Source: Desulfococcaceae bacterium (lineage in GTDB: Bacteria > Desulfobacterota > Desulfobacteria > Desulfobacterales > Desulfosalsimonadaceae). From it: a DNA stretch of 33,667 nt. This document shows, piece after piece, positions 1 through 8,283 of the stretch. Made by a program: the position numbers and the translations under genes. Position 1 is the first letter of the stretch; every line of letters starts with the position of its first letter. Location: the NCBI GenBank assembly GCA_030145385.1, contig JAQYVU010000045.1:1-33667 (forward strand), given 5' to 3'. The notes under the pieces are model-generated. The model saw only the letters and a list, made by a program, of their open reading frames with translations. It searched no databases and was not told where the DNA came from.

Positions 1-234
1 GAGTGTTTTAATCTTTTCACCGGTTCCGATACGGATCACATGGGTTTTTGGGAAATCTTTTTCATACAAACGGGCAACATTATCATCCGTAATAATGACC
101 ACCTGCTTCTGATGCAAATATGAATTGATATTTGCCAGCCGTTCCCCGACAAAAATTTGTGAGTGCCCGGTATGCCCTTTAATTTCAATTTTTTTCAAAT
201 CTATCCCTTTCAATCTATTTTCAGACTTGATCAT
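1..234 (-). CDS. aroB: 3-dehydroquinate synthase, N-terminal part (runs off the window)
   Basis: Second step of the shikimate pathway: NAD- and metal-dependent conversion of DAHP to 3-dehydroquinate in the cytoplasm. Only the first 78 codons are inside the window; the frame is open to base 1. Visible family signatures are GHSQIFVGERL near residues 22-32, the NAD-fold strand VVIITDDNVARLY and the following IRIGTGEKIKTL, all typical of the AroB N-terminus. I start at the ATG at 234; a GTG at 237 directly before it is an alternative. It lies downstream of aroF on the same strand, 156 bases away, so the two consecutive pathway enzymes probably share transcripts. The gap between them holds short tandem repeats. 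Confidence 0.85.
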   Translation of the reverse strand, partial: MIKSENRLKGIDLKKIEIKGHTGHSQIFVGERLANINSYLHQKQVVIITDDNVARLYEKDFPKTHVIRIGTGEKIKTL

Positions 235-263
235 CACATAAACGGCTTTGACCTTATCTTCTC

Positions 264-340
264 AGGGGCATTGTTAAAAACTTATCCCTAAGGGGCATGT
301 TTTAAACCTTACCACCCAGGGAGTCATGTTTTAAATTGGA
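264..340. repeat. Imperfect 27-bp tandem repeat between aroF and aroB
   Basis: Two adjacent 27-base units begin with aggggcat at 264 and 291, and a third degenerate unit begins with agggagtcatg at 318. The units share a G-rich head followed by gttttaaa-like sequence. No coding frame explains them. They sit in the leader of aroB as read from aroF. Function unknown; slippage-generated spacer or protein/RNA-binding repeats are both possible. A C7/A7 homopolymer run follows at about 353-366. Confidence 0.6.
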
Positions 341-390
341 TAGAGCAAATCCGCCCCCCCAAAAAAACAAATGCATTGGATCAGTGACAA

Positions 391-1407
391 TTATTCAGGA
401 TTTTCTTTTAGAATCTTTTCAATCGCCCGGATCTGGCGGCACAAAATTTCAAACTGTTTCGGGTACAGTGACTGGGCACCGTCACTTTCTGCTTTTTCCG
501 GTTCATTATGGACTTCAATCATCATACCATGGGCGTTGACCGCAGCAGCAGCCCGGGCAAGGGGGGCGACCTGATCACGATATCCGGCTGCATGACTAGG
601 ATCCACCATAATCGGTAAATGGCTCACCTTTTGGACCACGGGCACTGCGGAAAGATCCAACGTGTTTCTGCTGTGACGGACAAACGTACGGACCCCCCGC
701 TCACAAAGGATGACTTCCGGATTTCCTTCCGCCATGATATATTCCGCCGCCATCAGCCATTCATCAACCGTTGCAGACATACCGCGCTTCAGAAACACCG
801 GTTTTTTAGCTTGTCCGGCCCTGCGGAGCAGGCTGAAATTCTGCATGTTCCGGGTCCCGATCTGGATAACATCCGCGTAATCTTCCACCATATCAAAACA
901 GGCCAGATCCATCACCTCGGTCACAACCGGCAGGCCGAACGCTTCACGGACCTTTGCAAGAATTTTTAACCCTTCCTCACCCAATCCCTGGAAGGAATAC
1001 GGTGATGTCCGGGGCTTAAAAGCACCCCCCCTAAACATATCCCCCCCGGCTTTTTTAACACTTTCGGCTATTGCCATGGCCCGGGCTTCACTCTCCACGG
1101 CACACGGTCCGGCAATGATGACCATGCGGCCATTGCCGATTGTCACATTACCCACCTGAATCCGGGTTCCGTCCGGCTTGGTTTCCCGGCTCACCAGCTT
1201 GTAAGGCCGGGTAACGGCTATCGTCTGCATCACCCCCGGCAAATCCTGAAACCAGGCTTCTTCCAACGCGCCTTTATTAAATAGGACCGCAATGGACACA
1301 CGGTCCCCGCCCGGAATCGACCGGGCCTTACATCCCTTTGATTCAACCGCCTTGACAACTTCTTCAATCTGTTTTTGACTGGCATCCTGCCGCATCACTA
1401 TCAACAT
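391..1407 (-). CDS. aroF: 3-deoxy-7-phosphoheptulonate (DAHP) synthase, type I-beta with N-terminal regulatory domain
   Basis: Condenses phosphoenolpyruvate and erythrose-4-phosphate, the entry step of aromatic amino acid synthesis. The 338 residues split into an N-terminal ferredoxin-like domain (about 1-70), which in the Thermotoga-type enzyme mediates feedback inhibition by Tyr or Phe, and a TIM barrel. Barrel motifs are GPCAVES (100-106), KPRTSPYSF (131-139), LKRGM (206-210), CERGVRTF (235-242) and DPSHAAG (269-275), with metal ligands expected at the Cys of GPCAVES, the His of DPSHAAG and the acidic EVHNEPEKAESDG stretch. An AAAGGGG ribosome-binding site precedes the ATG. Upstream lies a Trp leader peptide and attenuator, so transcription appears to respond to charged tRNA-Trp while the protein may respond to another aromatic product. 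Downstream neighbour is aroB. Confidence 0.93.
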   Translation of the reverse strand: MLIVMRQDASQKQIEEVVKAVESKGCKARSIPGGDRVSIAVLFNKGALEEAWFQDLPGVMQTIAVTRPYKLVSRETKPDGTRIQVGNVTIGNGRMVIIAGPCAVESEARAMAIAESVKKAGGDMFRGGAFKPRTSPYSFQGLGEEGLKILAKVREAFGLPVVTEVMDLACFDMVEDYADVIQIGTRNMQNFSLLRRAGQAKKPVFLKRGMSATVDEWLMAAEYIMAEGNPEVILCERGVRTFVRHSRNTLDLSAVPVVQKVSHLPIMVDPSHAAGYRDQVAPLARAAAAVNAHGMMIEVHNEPEKAESDGAQSLYPKQFEILCRQIRAIEKILKENPE

Positions 1408-1453
1408 AATTCGACCCCTTTCAATTGAATCGATCCAAAAATATTATTTGAAC

Positions 1454-1490
1454 AAAAAAAAACCGCCGAGCCCTTGTTGCGCCCTGCGGT
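1454..1490 (-). terminator. Attenuator (intrinsic terminator) of the aroF leader
   Basis: Read on the minus strand, an ACCGC arm (1490-1486) and GGGC (1484-1481) pair with GCTC (1471-1468) and GCGGT (1466-1462) around a 9-base loop, with one A/G mismatch. Eight consecutive U residues (1461-1454) follow. It stands 47 bases before the aroF start codon and 45 bases after the leader-peptide stop, the standard position of an attenuator. An alternative pairing takes GGCGCA (1483-1478), which overlaps the terminator's 5' arm and loop, with TGCGCC (1547-1542) upstream and would disrupt the terminator. Confidence 0.85.
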
Positions 1491-1535
1491 TATTTACTTT
1501 ATCTTATTCTTACTGGCAATTCATACCGGAACCGG

Positions 1536-1607
1536 CTAAAAGGCGCACCTATGCTGTATCTCCATTTGCCACCAGCGCCAATAATTATTTAAAATTTTAT
1601 CACTCAT
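1536..1607 (-). CDS. Trp leader peptide (23 aa) controlling aroF
   Basis: A 23-codon frame with ATG at 1607 and TAG at 1536, preceded by a GGGA-type ribosome-binding site. Residues 9-13 read Tyr-Trp-Arg-Trp-Trp, so three of five codons are TGG (1580-1578, 1574-1572, 1571-1569). Trp is rare, and a cluster in a very short frame directly upstream of a terminator is the signature of ribosome-mediated attenuation, as known for enterobacterial trp and aro leaders. GGCGC (1579-1575), overlapping the first Trp codons, can pair with GCGCC (1546-1542): the protective 1:2 hairpin. The same downstream segment can instead pair with 1483-1478 to form an antiterminator. Stalling at Trp codons would therefore favour aroF expression. 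The peptide is far below normal gene-calling length and would be missed. Confidence 0.85.
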   Translation of the reverse strand: MSDKILNNYWRWWQMEIQHRCAF

Positions 1608-1651
1608 TTTTTAATTCCCAAAATAAAAAACACTTCATTCAATCTTAATCC

Positions 1652-1678
1652 TGTATATTAAGAACGTGAATATGTCAA
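1652..1678 (-). promoter_or_regulatory. Probable sigma-70 promoter of the aroF leader
   Basis: A consensus TTGACA (1678-1673) is followed after 15 bases by TATACA (1657-1652), or after 17 bases by the weaker TACAGG. Start of transcription would fall near 1645, giving a leader of about 38 bases before the leader peptide. The spacing is short for the better -10 box, so the exact -10 is uncertain. Confidence 0.45.
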
Positions 1679-1912
1679 TTCGATACACAGTTATTTTCAA
1701 AAAATACGTATCGCCGGGCAATAAAGCAAGCCGGTTTTCGAAAACCATGTTTAATATTGTTCAGGATTTTAATCAAATTTCAGACTATCACTAATGTCAA
1801 CTTCATGCCATTGTTTACTTGACACAAATTGGCCATTTGATAATAGTTTGTTATTTATTAAAAATTTTGCGGAATTTGAAAAAAAGCTAAAATCAACAAA
1901 GGGAGAAAAGGA

Positions 1913-4012
1913 ATGCCGAACAAAAATGAAGATGACCTGAGTGCATTTTTAGAAAATCCGGAAGTACAAAAAGTCACGACATCCTTTACATCTGATTTCA
2001 TGGAACGATTAAATTTCAAACCGCCGGCCTGTGCCGTGTTTGATCATCCGGTGACCGGGCTCACAGATAACCGCCAGTATGAATTTAATATTCATCCGGC
2101 CACAAAAGAACAGCTTCCTCACATCATCAACAACTCAGTCCAGCAAGTCATCGGCATCGATAGCCCTTCGGCAGATCAAGTGAATAAAATTAAAAAACAA
2201 AGAAACATCGGTATTGTTTTTTCCGGCGGGCCTGCCCCGGGCGGCCATAATGTAATTGCCGGACTTTTTGATGCCATGAAAAAAGCCAATCCGGAAAACC
2301 GGTTATTCGGCTTTATCTTAGGACCCGAGGGGATCCTTGAAAGCGATATCGTTGAACTGAATCATGACCTTATCGATGCCCACCGGAACCGCGGCGGATT
2401 TTCCATGATCAAAACCGGCCGTACAAAAATCGATTCAAAAGAAAAAATGAACCTTGCCCGGGAGAACTGCAAAAAACTGAACCTGGATGCCGTTGTCATT
2501 GTGGGCGGTGATGACTCCAACACCAATGCGGCTTTTCTGGCCCAGGAACTTTTTAATGACGGCATTCAGGTAATCGGGGTTCCCAAAACCATTGACGGCG
2601 ACATTCAGGTCAAAGACAAAAACGGGGAAATCCTTTGCGCCATGTCATTCGGATTTCATACGGCTGCCAGATCTTTTGCAATGAATATCAGCAATCTATG
2701 TACTGACAGCAGTTCGGACGTGAAATACTGGCATGTCTGCAAAGTCATGGGCCGGGTAGCCAGCCATCTCGGCCTGGAAGTCGCCCTTCAGGTCCATCCG
2801 AACATGTGCTTGATTGGCGAAGAAATGGCTGATTATATTGATACGGAACGGATAAAAAAAGCAGATGCCGCCGGCACCACCGATTACACGGCCTTCGGCA
2901 TGACCCTCCGGCACCTTTCAAGGGTTATCTGCAATGCCATTGTACGACGCGCTGAAGTGGGCAAAAATTACGGCGTTATTGTCATCCCCGAGGGAATACT
3001 GGAATTTATCAATGAGATACAGGTATTTATCATAAAATTAAACACGATTATCGCGGAATACAACCAGACCCATGACACGGACTTTCACTCGGATTTCGTG
3101 ACCCTGGAAGAGAAGCTCGACTGTCTTCGCCGCCTGGCTAGATTTTCCCGCGAAGATAAAAATTTTTCCGTCTGGAATACCCGCGATGACGACCTGTTCA
3201 ATGATATTCCGGCATTTTTTCAGGAAGGTTTGCTCACGGAACGGGACAGTCACGGTAATTTTCAGTTCTCCCAGGTAGAGACCGAAAAAGTCATCCTGGG
3301 ACTGGTGCAGGATTACCTGAAAATCCGGCAGGAACAGGGGCGCTATAAAGTCGGAATCAAGCCGGAATGGTTTCGAAAAACCCTTAAAAAGGAAGGGTTT
3401 GACCCTGATTATTACGGTCCGGTTCTGTTTAAAAACTATCTCACGGATGACCCTTTTCTCCTGGCCAAAGATTCCCTTGTTTCCATAAAAACATTGAACC
3501 AGGAACTGATCCGGGAAGAGGTTATCGGTAAAAACGATGACATCCCGCCGGTAATTCAACGTGTCTTCCTGGCAACGGTCCCCAAATTCAAAACCCAGGT
3601 TCATTTTTACGGCTACGACGGGCGCGGAAACGATCCCACCTGGTTTGACTGTACCTATACCTACAACCTGGGCCTGACTGTTTTTTCCCTGGTTGCAAAC
3701 AATGCCACCGGTCAGATGGCGGCTGTCAAAAACCTTGAAAAAGATATATCCGACTGGGAACCCATCGGAATTCCAATTGCTCCGCTAATGCACCTTGAGG
3801 AAAGAAAAGGCAAACTGGCGCTGGTCCTTGAACGGACGGTTGTAGACATTGAATCCCCGGCCTTCAAGGTGGTCAAGGCCATGCGTGAAAAATGGCTCGC
3901 CGCGAAACCCGGTCCGGATGAATACCGGCGCCCCGGCCCCATCCGTTTTTCCGGAAGCAGTGTGGACAGCAAACCCCTGACGCTGACATTAGACAACCTG
4001 GGGCGGCCATAG
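1913..4012 (+). CDS. pfp: Diphosphate--fructose-6-phosphate 1-phosphotransferase (PPi-dependent phosphofructokinase)
   Basis: Phosphorylates fructose 6-phosphate with pyrophosphate instead of ATP, reversibly, so it can serve glycolysis or gluconeogenesis and saves ATP in anaerobes. Motifs in order: SGGPAPGGHN (104-113), where ATP enzymes have GGxxxG; GGDDSNTNA (198-206), whose second Asp is the known marker of PPi specificity; catalytic PKTIDGD (224-230); and KVMGR (277-281). These match the long-type PFP clade. At 699 residues it is longer than the roughly 550 typical of bacterial long forms; the extra length lies in the N-terminal 90 residues and the C-terminal half. Strong GGGAGAAAAGG ribosome-binding site before the ATG. 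Monocistronic, facing a bidirectional terminator. Confidence 0.93.
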   Translation: MPNKNEDDLSAFLENPEVQKVTTSFTSDFMERLNFKPPACAVFDHPVTGLTDNRQYEFNIHPATKEQLPHIINNSVQQVIGIDSPSADQVNKIKKQRNIGIVFSGGPAPGGHNVIAGLFDAMKKANPENRLFGFILGPEGILESDIVELNHDLIDAHRNRGGFSMIKTGRTKIDSKEKMNLARENCKKLNLDAVVIVGGDDSNTNAAFLAQELFNDGIQVIGVPKTIDGDIQVKDKNGEILCAMSFGFHTAARSFAMNISNLCTDSSSDVKYWHVCKVMGRVASHLGLEVALQVHPNMCLIGEEMADYIDTERIKKADAAGTTDYTAFGMTLRHLSRVICNAIVRRAEVGKNYGVIVIPEGILEFINEIQVFIIKLNTIIAEYNQTHDTDFHSDFVTLEEKLDCLRRLARFSREDKNFSVWNTRDDDLFNDIPAFFQEGLLTERDSHGNFQFSQVETEKVILGLVQDYLKIRQEQGRYKVGIKPEWFRKTLKKEGFDPDYYGPVLFKNYLTDDPFLLAKDSLVSIKTLNQELIREEVIGKNDDIPPVIQRVFLATVPKFKTQVHFYGYDGRGNDPTWFDCTYTYNLGLTVFSLVANNATGQMAAVKNLEKDISDWEPIGIPIAPLMHLEERKGKLALVLERTVVDIESPAFKVVKAMREKWLAAKPGPDEYRRPGPIRFSGSSVDSKPLTLTLDNLGRP

Positions 4013-4047
4013 AACCTCCGCCGAACACTTGTTTACCAAATAAAAAA

Positions 4048-4086
4048 ACGCCCATCTGATGGTATCAGATGGGCGTCATTTTTTTT
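4048..4086. terminator. Bidirectional intrinsic terminator between pfp and mrp
   Basis: A perfect 13-bp stem, ACGCCCATCTGAT (4048-4060) with its complement at 4064-4076, closes a 3-base loop. An eight-T run follows on the plus strand and a seven-U run on the minus strand (4048-4042). It sits between the convergent pfp and mrp ends and can serve both. Confidence 0.93.
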
Positions 4087-4183
4087 GACGTATTTTACTT
4101 CCAAATAACTCGTTCATAAGATTTCAATATAATTGACAAGTTATTTTCTCATACAGTGGTGAAAAAACACCATGAAAAGCTTT

Positions 4184-5029
4184 TTATATATTCAGCAGTT
4201 TCTCGACTTTGTCTGCGATTTCTCCAAATGCTTTGGCTGCCACCGCATCCTTGTTTTTATCCTGATATGAGACGCCGGTGTCACCCGCCTTTACTATTTT
4301 CGGATCAAACGGAATTTTTCCTAAGAAATTAATATTAAACTGATTTGAGGTCGTCTCTCCGCCGCCGGTCCCGAACAATTCTGCGGTTTCTCCGCAATGC
4401 GGACAGACATAACCGCTCATATTTTCAACCATTCCCACGATATCCGTGTTGATTTTTTTACAAAAGTTAATTGATTTTCTGACATCGGACAAGGCAACTT
4501 CCTGCGGGGTTGTCACGATAATCGCTTTTGCATCCGGAATCGTCTGGGCAACACTTAACGGCTCATCGCCGGTTCCCGGAGGAGAATCAACAATCAAAAA
4601 ATCAAGCTCTCCCCAATCAATGTCCGTTATAAACTGATTAATAGCGGAATGTTTCAGCGGGCCGCGCCAGATCACCGCATCATCTTTGTTGGGCATGAAA
4701 CATTCCATAGAGATGGCTTTCAGGTTATCGGAATACGACATCGGGGTTAACTTGGGCACATCTTTTGACGCCGTGACTTCACCTTGCAATCCCAGCATTC
4801 GGGGGACATCCGGCCCATGCAGATCAACATCCATGATCCCCACCTGATATCCTTTTTTTGCAAGCGCAATCGACAAGTTAACCGACACACTGGTTTTACC
4901 CACTCCGCCCTTGCCGCTCATGACAATCAATTTATTTTTTATCTTTGCCAATGTTTCTTTTAATTCAACGGCCTGCTCTTGCTTCGCCTTATCTTGCGAA
5001 CCACAGCCACCGCTCTGACAATTTTCCAT
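4184..5029 (-). CDS. mrp: Mrp/NBP35-type iron-sulfur carrier P-loop ATPase
   Basis: Cytoplasmic scaffold/carrier that binds a [4Fe-4S] cluster and passes it to apo-proteins with ATP hydrolysis. The deviant Walker A SGKGGVGKT lies at about 38-46, the DVDLHGPDVPR switch at 67-77, the Walker B-like IVDSPPGTGDEP at 146-157, and the conserved bridging cluster CPHC at 209-212. A short N-terminal segment with Cys4 and Cys9 resembles the shortened Nbp35-like extension found in sulfate reducers. Start supported by AAAGGAG 11 bases upstream. It follows the DUF134 gene on the same strand, 113 bases away; these two are frequently neighbours in anaerobes. Such a carrier fits a locus rich in Fe-S enzymes. 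Confidence 0.9.
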   Translation of the reverse strand: MENCQSGGCGSQDKAKQEQAVELKETLAKIKNKLIVMSGKGGVGKTSVSVNLSIALAKKGYQVGIMDVDLHGPDVPRMLGLQGEVTASKDVPKLTPMSYSDNLKAISMECFMPNKDDAVIWRGPLKHSAINQFITDIDWGELDFLIVDSPPGTGDEPLSVAQTIPDAKAIIVTTPQEVALSDVRKSINFCKKINTDIVGMVENMSGYVCPHCGETAELFGTGGGETTSNQFNINFLGKIPFDPKIVKAGDTGVSYQDKNKDAVAAKAFGEIADKVEKLLNI

Positions 5030-5142
5030 ACAAACATTTCTCCTTTATCAATACAAAATCGACTGATTCAAATAATACCATATGAAGAAACGCCACACAA
5101 AAAAACATGTGTGCACTTTTTTCTATGACACAAGCATCACGC

Positions 5143-5559
5143 TTATTCGGAAGAGACCCGGAAAACTTCACTGTGACGGCATGACGGACACGCCTTCGGC
5201 CTTCCCGTGCCCAAGTCCTCGTGCCACTCATATTCACACTTTTCACATGCAAAAAGGCGCTCCGTGGAGCTGATCTCATAATTTCCGCCTTCAACATTGA
5301 TGGCCTTGCCATTGATCAGCGCATCAGCCACAATTCGCCTGGCCTGCTCGATAATTCTCCCGAAAGTTGCCCTCGAAACACCCATCATCTGGCCGGCTTC
5401 CTCATGCGACAGCCCTTCCAGGTCAGCAAGCCTTAATGCTTCCCTTTCATCGATGGTCAGACGGATTTCTTCGAGATCAAGCATTGGAATGCCTCTGGGT
5501 TTGAAATAGCAAACCCCCGGATTAAATGCGACATAACGTTTTTTATGCGGTCTTCCCAT
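5143..5559 (-). CDS. DUF134 (UPF0251) family HTH protein with C-terminal zinc ribbon
   Basis: A 138-residue putative DNA-binding protein. The N-terminus MGRPHKKR and the sequence LTIDEREALRLADLEGL to FGRIIEQARR (about 35-73) form a sigma-70 region 4-like helix-turn-helix characteristic of DUF134. The C-terminus carries CEKC (105-108) and CPSC (124-127), a zinc ribbon or Fe-S site not present in every member. Function of the family is not established; the fixed association with Mrp-type ATPases suggests a role in Fe-S or metal-related regulation. A ribosome-binding site AAGGTAG precedes the ATG. Transcribed with mrp, possibly also with hisD, which ends 82 bases upstream. Confidence 0.85.
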   Translation of the reverse strand: MGRPHKKRYVAFNPGVCYFKPRGIPMLDLEEIRLTIDEREALRLADLEGLSHEEAGQMMGVSRATFGRIIEQARRIVADALINGKAINVEGGNYEISSTERLFACEKCEYEWHEDLGTGRPKACPSCRHSEVFRVSSE

Positions 5560-5641
5560 AATCTACCTTAATTTTGAGCATATTCTCATGCTGTTAAAAT
5601 TAATCTCTACCAATCCCCTTGTCAAGTTCAAACTCAATATA

Positions 5642-6958
5642 TTAAACATCCGGCTTGCCGGATTTGCATCTCACTGCGACCGACCCCGCATGCGCGCTTA
5701 AGCCCTCTACATTGGCCAGGCGCATAATATCATCTGCTTCACGGTCAAACGCTTCTTTTGAATAATGAAGCAGACTGGTCTGTTTCATAAAATTATCCAC
5801 GGACAATGCGGAAGAAAACCTTGCCGTTCCCCCGGTGGGGAGAACGTGATTCGGGCCGGCAACATAATCGCCGACCGGCTCCGGAGTGTACTCTCCGATA
5901 AAAACAGCACCCGCGTTCCGAATTAATCCAATGTATTCGAAAGGCTTCTTTATTTGAATTTCCAGATGCTCCGGTGCGATCCGGTTCGACAGGTCAATGG
6001 CCGTTTCTATGTCGGGAACAACCATGATGCTGCCGAAAGCCGCTAATGATTTTTCAGCAATCTCTTTCCGGCCCAGATGATCCAGCTGCATGTTCACTGC
6101 TTTTAACGTTCTTTCGGCCACCTGTTCCGAGCTGGTAATCAATACCGATGAAGCCAGCATATCGTGTTCCGCCTGAGAAAGCAAATCCGCGGCAATAAAA
6201 TCCGGATTAGCCGAATCATCGGCAATAACCAGGATCTCACTAGGCCCGGCAATCATATCGATGCCCACAGTTCCGGCCACCATCTTTTTGGCCAGAGTCA
6301 CATAAATATTTCCCGGACCCACAATCACATCGACTTTTTTGATGGTTTGGGTCCCATATGCCAACCCGGCAACAGCCCAGGCACTGCCCGCTTTGTAAAT
6401 CACGTCTACGCCGACTTTTTTTGCTGCCACCAGAAGGTGCGGATTGACCGACCCGTCCCGGGTGGGCGGCGTCACCATGGCAATGTGTTTCACCCCGGCA
6501 ATTTTTGCCGGTATAACCCCCATCAGCACGGATGAAACCAGCGGCGTCAAACCGCCTTTGGCGCCCGGCACATAGACACCGGCAGCATCCACGGGATTTA
6601 CGAGCTGTCCCAGCATCACACCGGGCCGTGGCGTGCTGATCCAGGAATTACGGAGCTGTTTTTTATGAAATTCCTCAACCTGTTCCGCCGAACGGTTGAG
6701 CGCGGCCCTGAAACTGCTGTCAACCTGTTCTTCGGCTGCCTCAATTTCTGCTTCTGAAACAATTAAATCCAAAGCCTTCAGATCCGGCGCATCAAAACGG
6801 TTGGTATATTCTATCAAAGCATCATCGCCGCGCTGTTTAACATCAGCAAGAATTTTTGCGACCGTATCAATGTCTTCGGCTCTGAATTCAAGGCCTCTTT
6901 CCGTGATGTCACGTATCTTTTTTTCAGCATCCGGAGATGGATAACGAACTATTTTCAT
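5642..6958 (-). CDS. hisD: Histidinol dehydrogenase
   Basis: Last enzyme of histidine synthesis; zinc-dependent, NAD-linked four-electron oxidation of histidinol to histidine. 438 residues from the ATG at 6958, which has GAGG eight bases upstream; an in-frame TTG six bases earlier has poorer support. Recognisable stretches are GVYVPGAKGGLTPLVSSVLM, VDVIVGPGNIYV, the GPSEILVIAD signature, LSQAEHD (zinc-ligand Gln and His), PVGDYVAGPNHVLPTGGTARF (Asp ligand and substrate loop) and EGLSAHAGSVAVR (C-terminal His ligand). No other his gene is in the window, so histidine genes are scattered in this genome. Divergent from serC. Confidence 0.95.
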   Translation of the reverse strand: MKIVRYPSPDAEKKIRDITERGLEFRAEDIDTVAKILADVKQRGDDALIEYTNRFDAPDLKALDLIVSEAEIEAAEEQVDSSFRAALNRSAEQVEEFHKKQLRNSWISTPRPGVMLGQLVNPVDAAGVYVPGAKGGLTPLVSSVLMGVIPAKIAGVKHIAMVTPPTRDGSVNPHLLVAAKKVGVDVIYKAGSAWAVAGLAYGTQTIKKVDVIVGPGNIYVTLAKKMVAGTVGIDMIAGPSEILVIADDSANPDFIAADLLSQAEHDMLASSVLITSSEQVAERTLKAVNMQLDHLGRKEIAEKSLAAFGSIMVVPDIETAIDLSNRIAPEHLEIQIKKPFEYIGLIRNAGAVFIGEYTPEPVGDYVAGPNHVLPTGGTARFSSALSVDNFMKQTSLLHYSKEAFDREADDIMRLANVEGLSAHAGSVAVRCKSGKPDV

Positions 6959-6998
6959 GAACAATTCCTCAAAATGTATATTCTTTGTAATTTTTATT

Positions 6999-7028
6999 AT
7001 TCTTATGATAAACCAGCCTGCATGTCAA
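6999..7028 (-). promoter_or_regulatory. Probable sigma-70 promoter of hisD
   Basis: Consensus TTGACA (7028-7023) with AAGAAT (7004-6999) after 18 bases, or TAAGAA after 17. It is about 40 bases upstream of the hisD start codon, and back-to-back with the serC promoter. Confidence 0.4.
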
Positions 7029-7091
7029 TGGTTCACTCATGGAAAATATTTGATACAATTGTAATCATATTAAGCATATGCCTACCAGCAG

Positions 7092-7120
7092 TTGACATCC
7101 ATAATTTAATTTGCCATAGT
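7092..7120 (+). promoter_or_regulatory. Probable sigma-70 promoter of serC
   Basis: TTGACA (7092-7097), 17-base spacer, CATAGT (7115-7120). It lies about 58 bases before the serC start codon in the hisD/serC divergent region. The -35 is perfect, the -10 matches four of six. Confidence 0.45.
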
Positions 7121-7177
7121 CATTTTTTTAATTTTGTTAATCAATTATCAATATATAGCCATAAATGGAGGAAGTAA

Positions 7178-8266
7178 ATGTCTGAAAACAGAATTTATAA
7201 TTTTAACGCCGGACCGGCGACACTGCCGCTCCCTGTTCTGGAAGAAATCCAGGCATCTTTATTAAATTACAAATCCAGCGGCATGTCCATCACGGAAGTC
7301 AGCCACCGGTCCCCATGGTTTGACGATGTAATCAACGATGCGATAGCAAGAACAAAACGCCTGTTGGGCTTAGATGACAAATTTCACGTACTGTTTCTGC
7401 AGGGCGGCGCCAGCACACAATTTGCCATGATCCCGATGAATTTTCTGGCTGACGGAAAATCCGCCGACTATGTTAATACCGGCACATGGTCAACCAAAGC
7501 CATCAAGGAAGCACAAATCCAAAATAAATCCTGCAATGTCGTTGCCTCATCCGAAGACCGGAATTTTGCTTATATTCCCAAAGACATTGCCTTTAACAAA
7601 GACGCGGTGTTCGCTCATATTACGTCCAACAACACCATCAAGGGCACCCAGTGGGCGCAATTCCCGGACACTGCCGGCGTACCCATCATCTCTGACATGT
7701 CTTCGGACATCATGTCCCGGCCGCTGGATGCGGATAAATTCGGCATGATTTATGCCGGCGCCCAGAAGAATATCGGACCGGCCGGAGTCTGCATGGTCAT
7801 CGTCCGCGATGACATGCTGAAGCTGATACCGGACAACCTGCCGTCCATGCTCAATTACAATACATTTGTCGCCAAAAATTCCATGTACAACACCCCGCCG
7901 TGTTTTTCCATCTACTGCATTCAGCTCGTGATGAAATGGCTGGAAGAAACCGTCGGCGGACTGGCTGCCATGGAAAAACTCAATCAGGAAAAAGCCGGCC
8001 TGCTCTATGACTTCATGGATGCCACGGATTTTTACAATGCAACGGCCGACAAAGACAGCCGGTCATTAATGAACGTGACTTTCCGACTGCCCAGTGAAGA
8101 TCTGGAACAGCAGTTTATTAAGGACGCCACCGCCAAAGGCATGGGCGGATTAAAAGGCCATCGCTCGGTCGGCGGCTGCCGGGCATCGATCTACAATGCC
8201 ATGCCCATTGAAGGCATCCAGACCCTGGTTGCGTTTATGAAGGAGTTTCAAAAGAACAACGGCTAA
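7178..8266 (+). CDS. serC: Phosphoserine aminotransferase
   Basis: PLP enzyme converting 3-phosphohydroxypyruvate and glutamate to phosphoserine. 362 residues, normal length. The N-terminus YNFNAGPATLP, the FLQGGASTQFAMIPMNFL segment (73-90), the NTGTWS phosphate-binding stretch (100-105) and AGAQKNIGPAG with the Schiff-base Lys at about 197 are diagnostic of SerC. The C-terminal GLKGHRSVGGCRASIYNAMP is also family-typical. Strong GGAGGAAG ribosome-binding site. Followed by a repeat element and then a strong terminator about 140 bases after the stop, so apparently monocistronic. Confidence 0.96.
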   Translation: MSENRIYNFNAGPATLPLPVLEEIQASLLNYKSSGMSITEVSHRSPWFDDVINDAIARTKRLLGLDDKFHVLFLQGGASTQFAMIPMNFLADGKSADYVNTGTWSTKAIKEAQIQNKSCNVVASSEDRNFAYIPKDIAFNKDAVFAHITSNNTIKGTQWAQFPDTAGVPIISDMSSDIMSRPLDADKFGMIYAGAQKNIGPAGVCMVIVRDDMLKLIPDNLPSMLNYNTFVAKNSMYNTPPCFSIYCIQLVMKWLEETVGGLAAMEKLNQEKAGLLYDFMDATDFYNATADKDSRSLMNVTFRLPSEDLEQQFIKDATAKGMGGLKGHRSVGGCRASIYNAMPIEGIQTLVAFMKEFQKNNG

Positions 8267-8283
8267 TCATTCCGGCCTGATTT

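Noticed and set aside
3038-3604. 188-codon minus-strand frame inside pfp
   Set aside because: Lies wholly within a strongly supported gene in another frame, has no ribosome-binding site and no family features.
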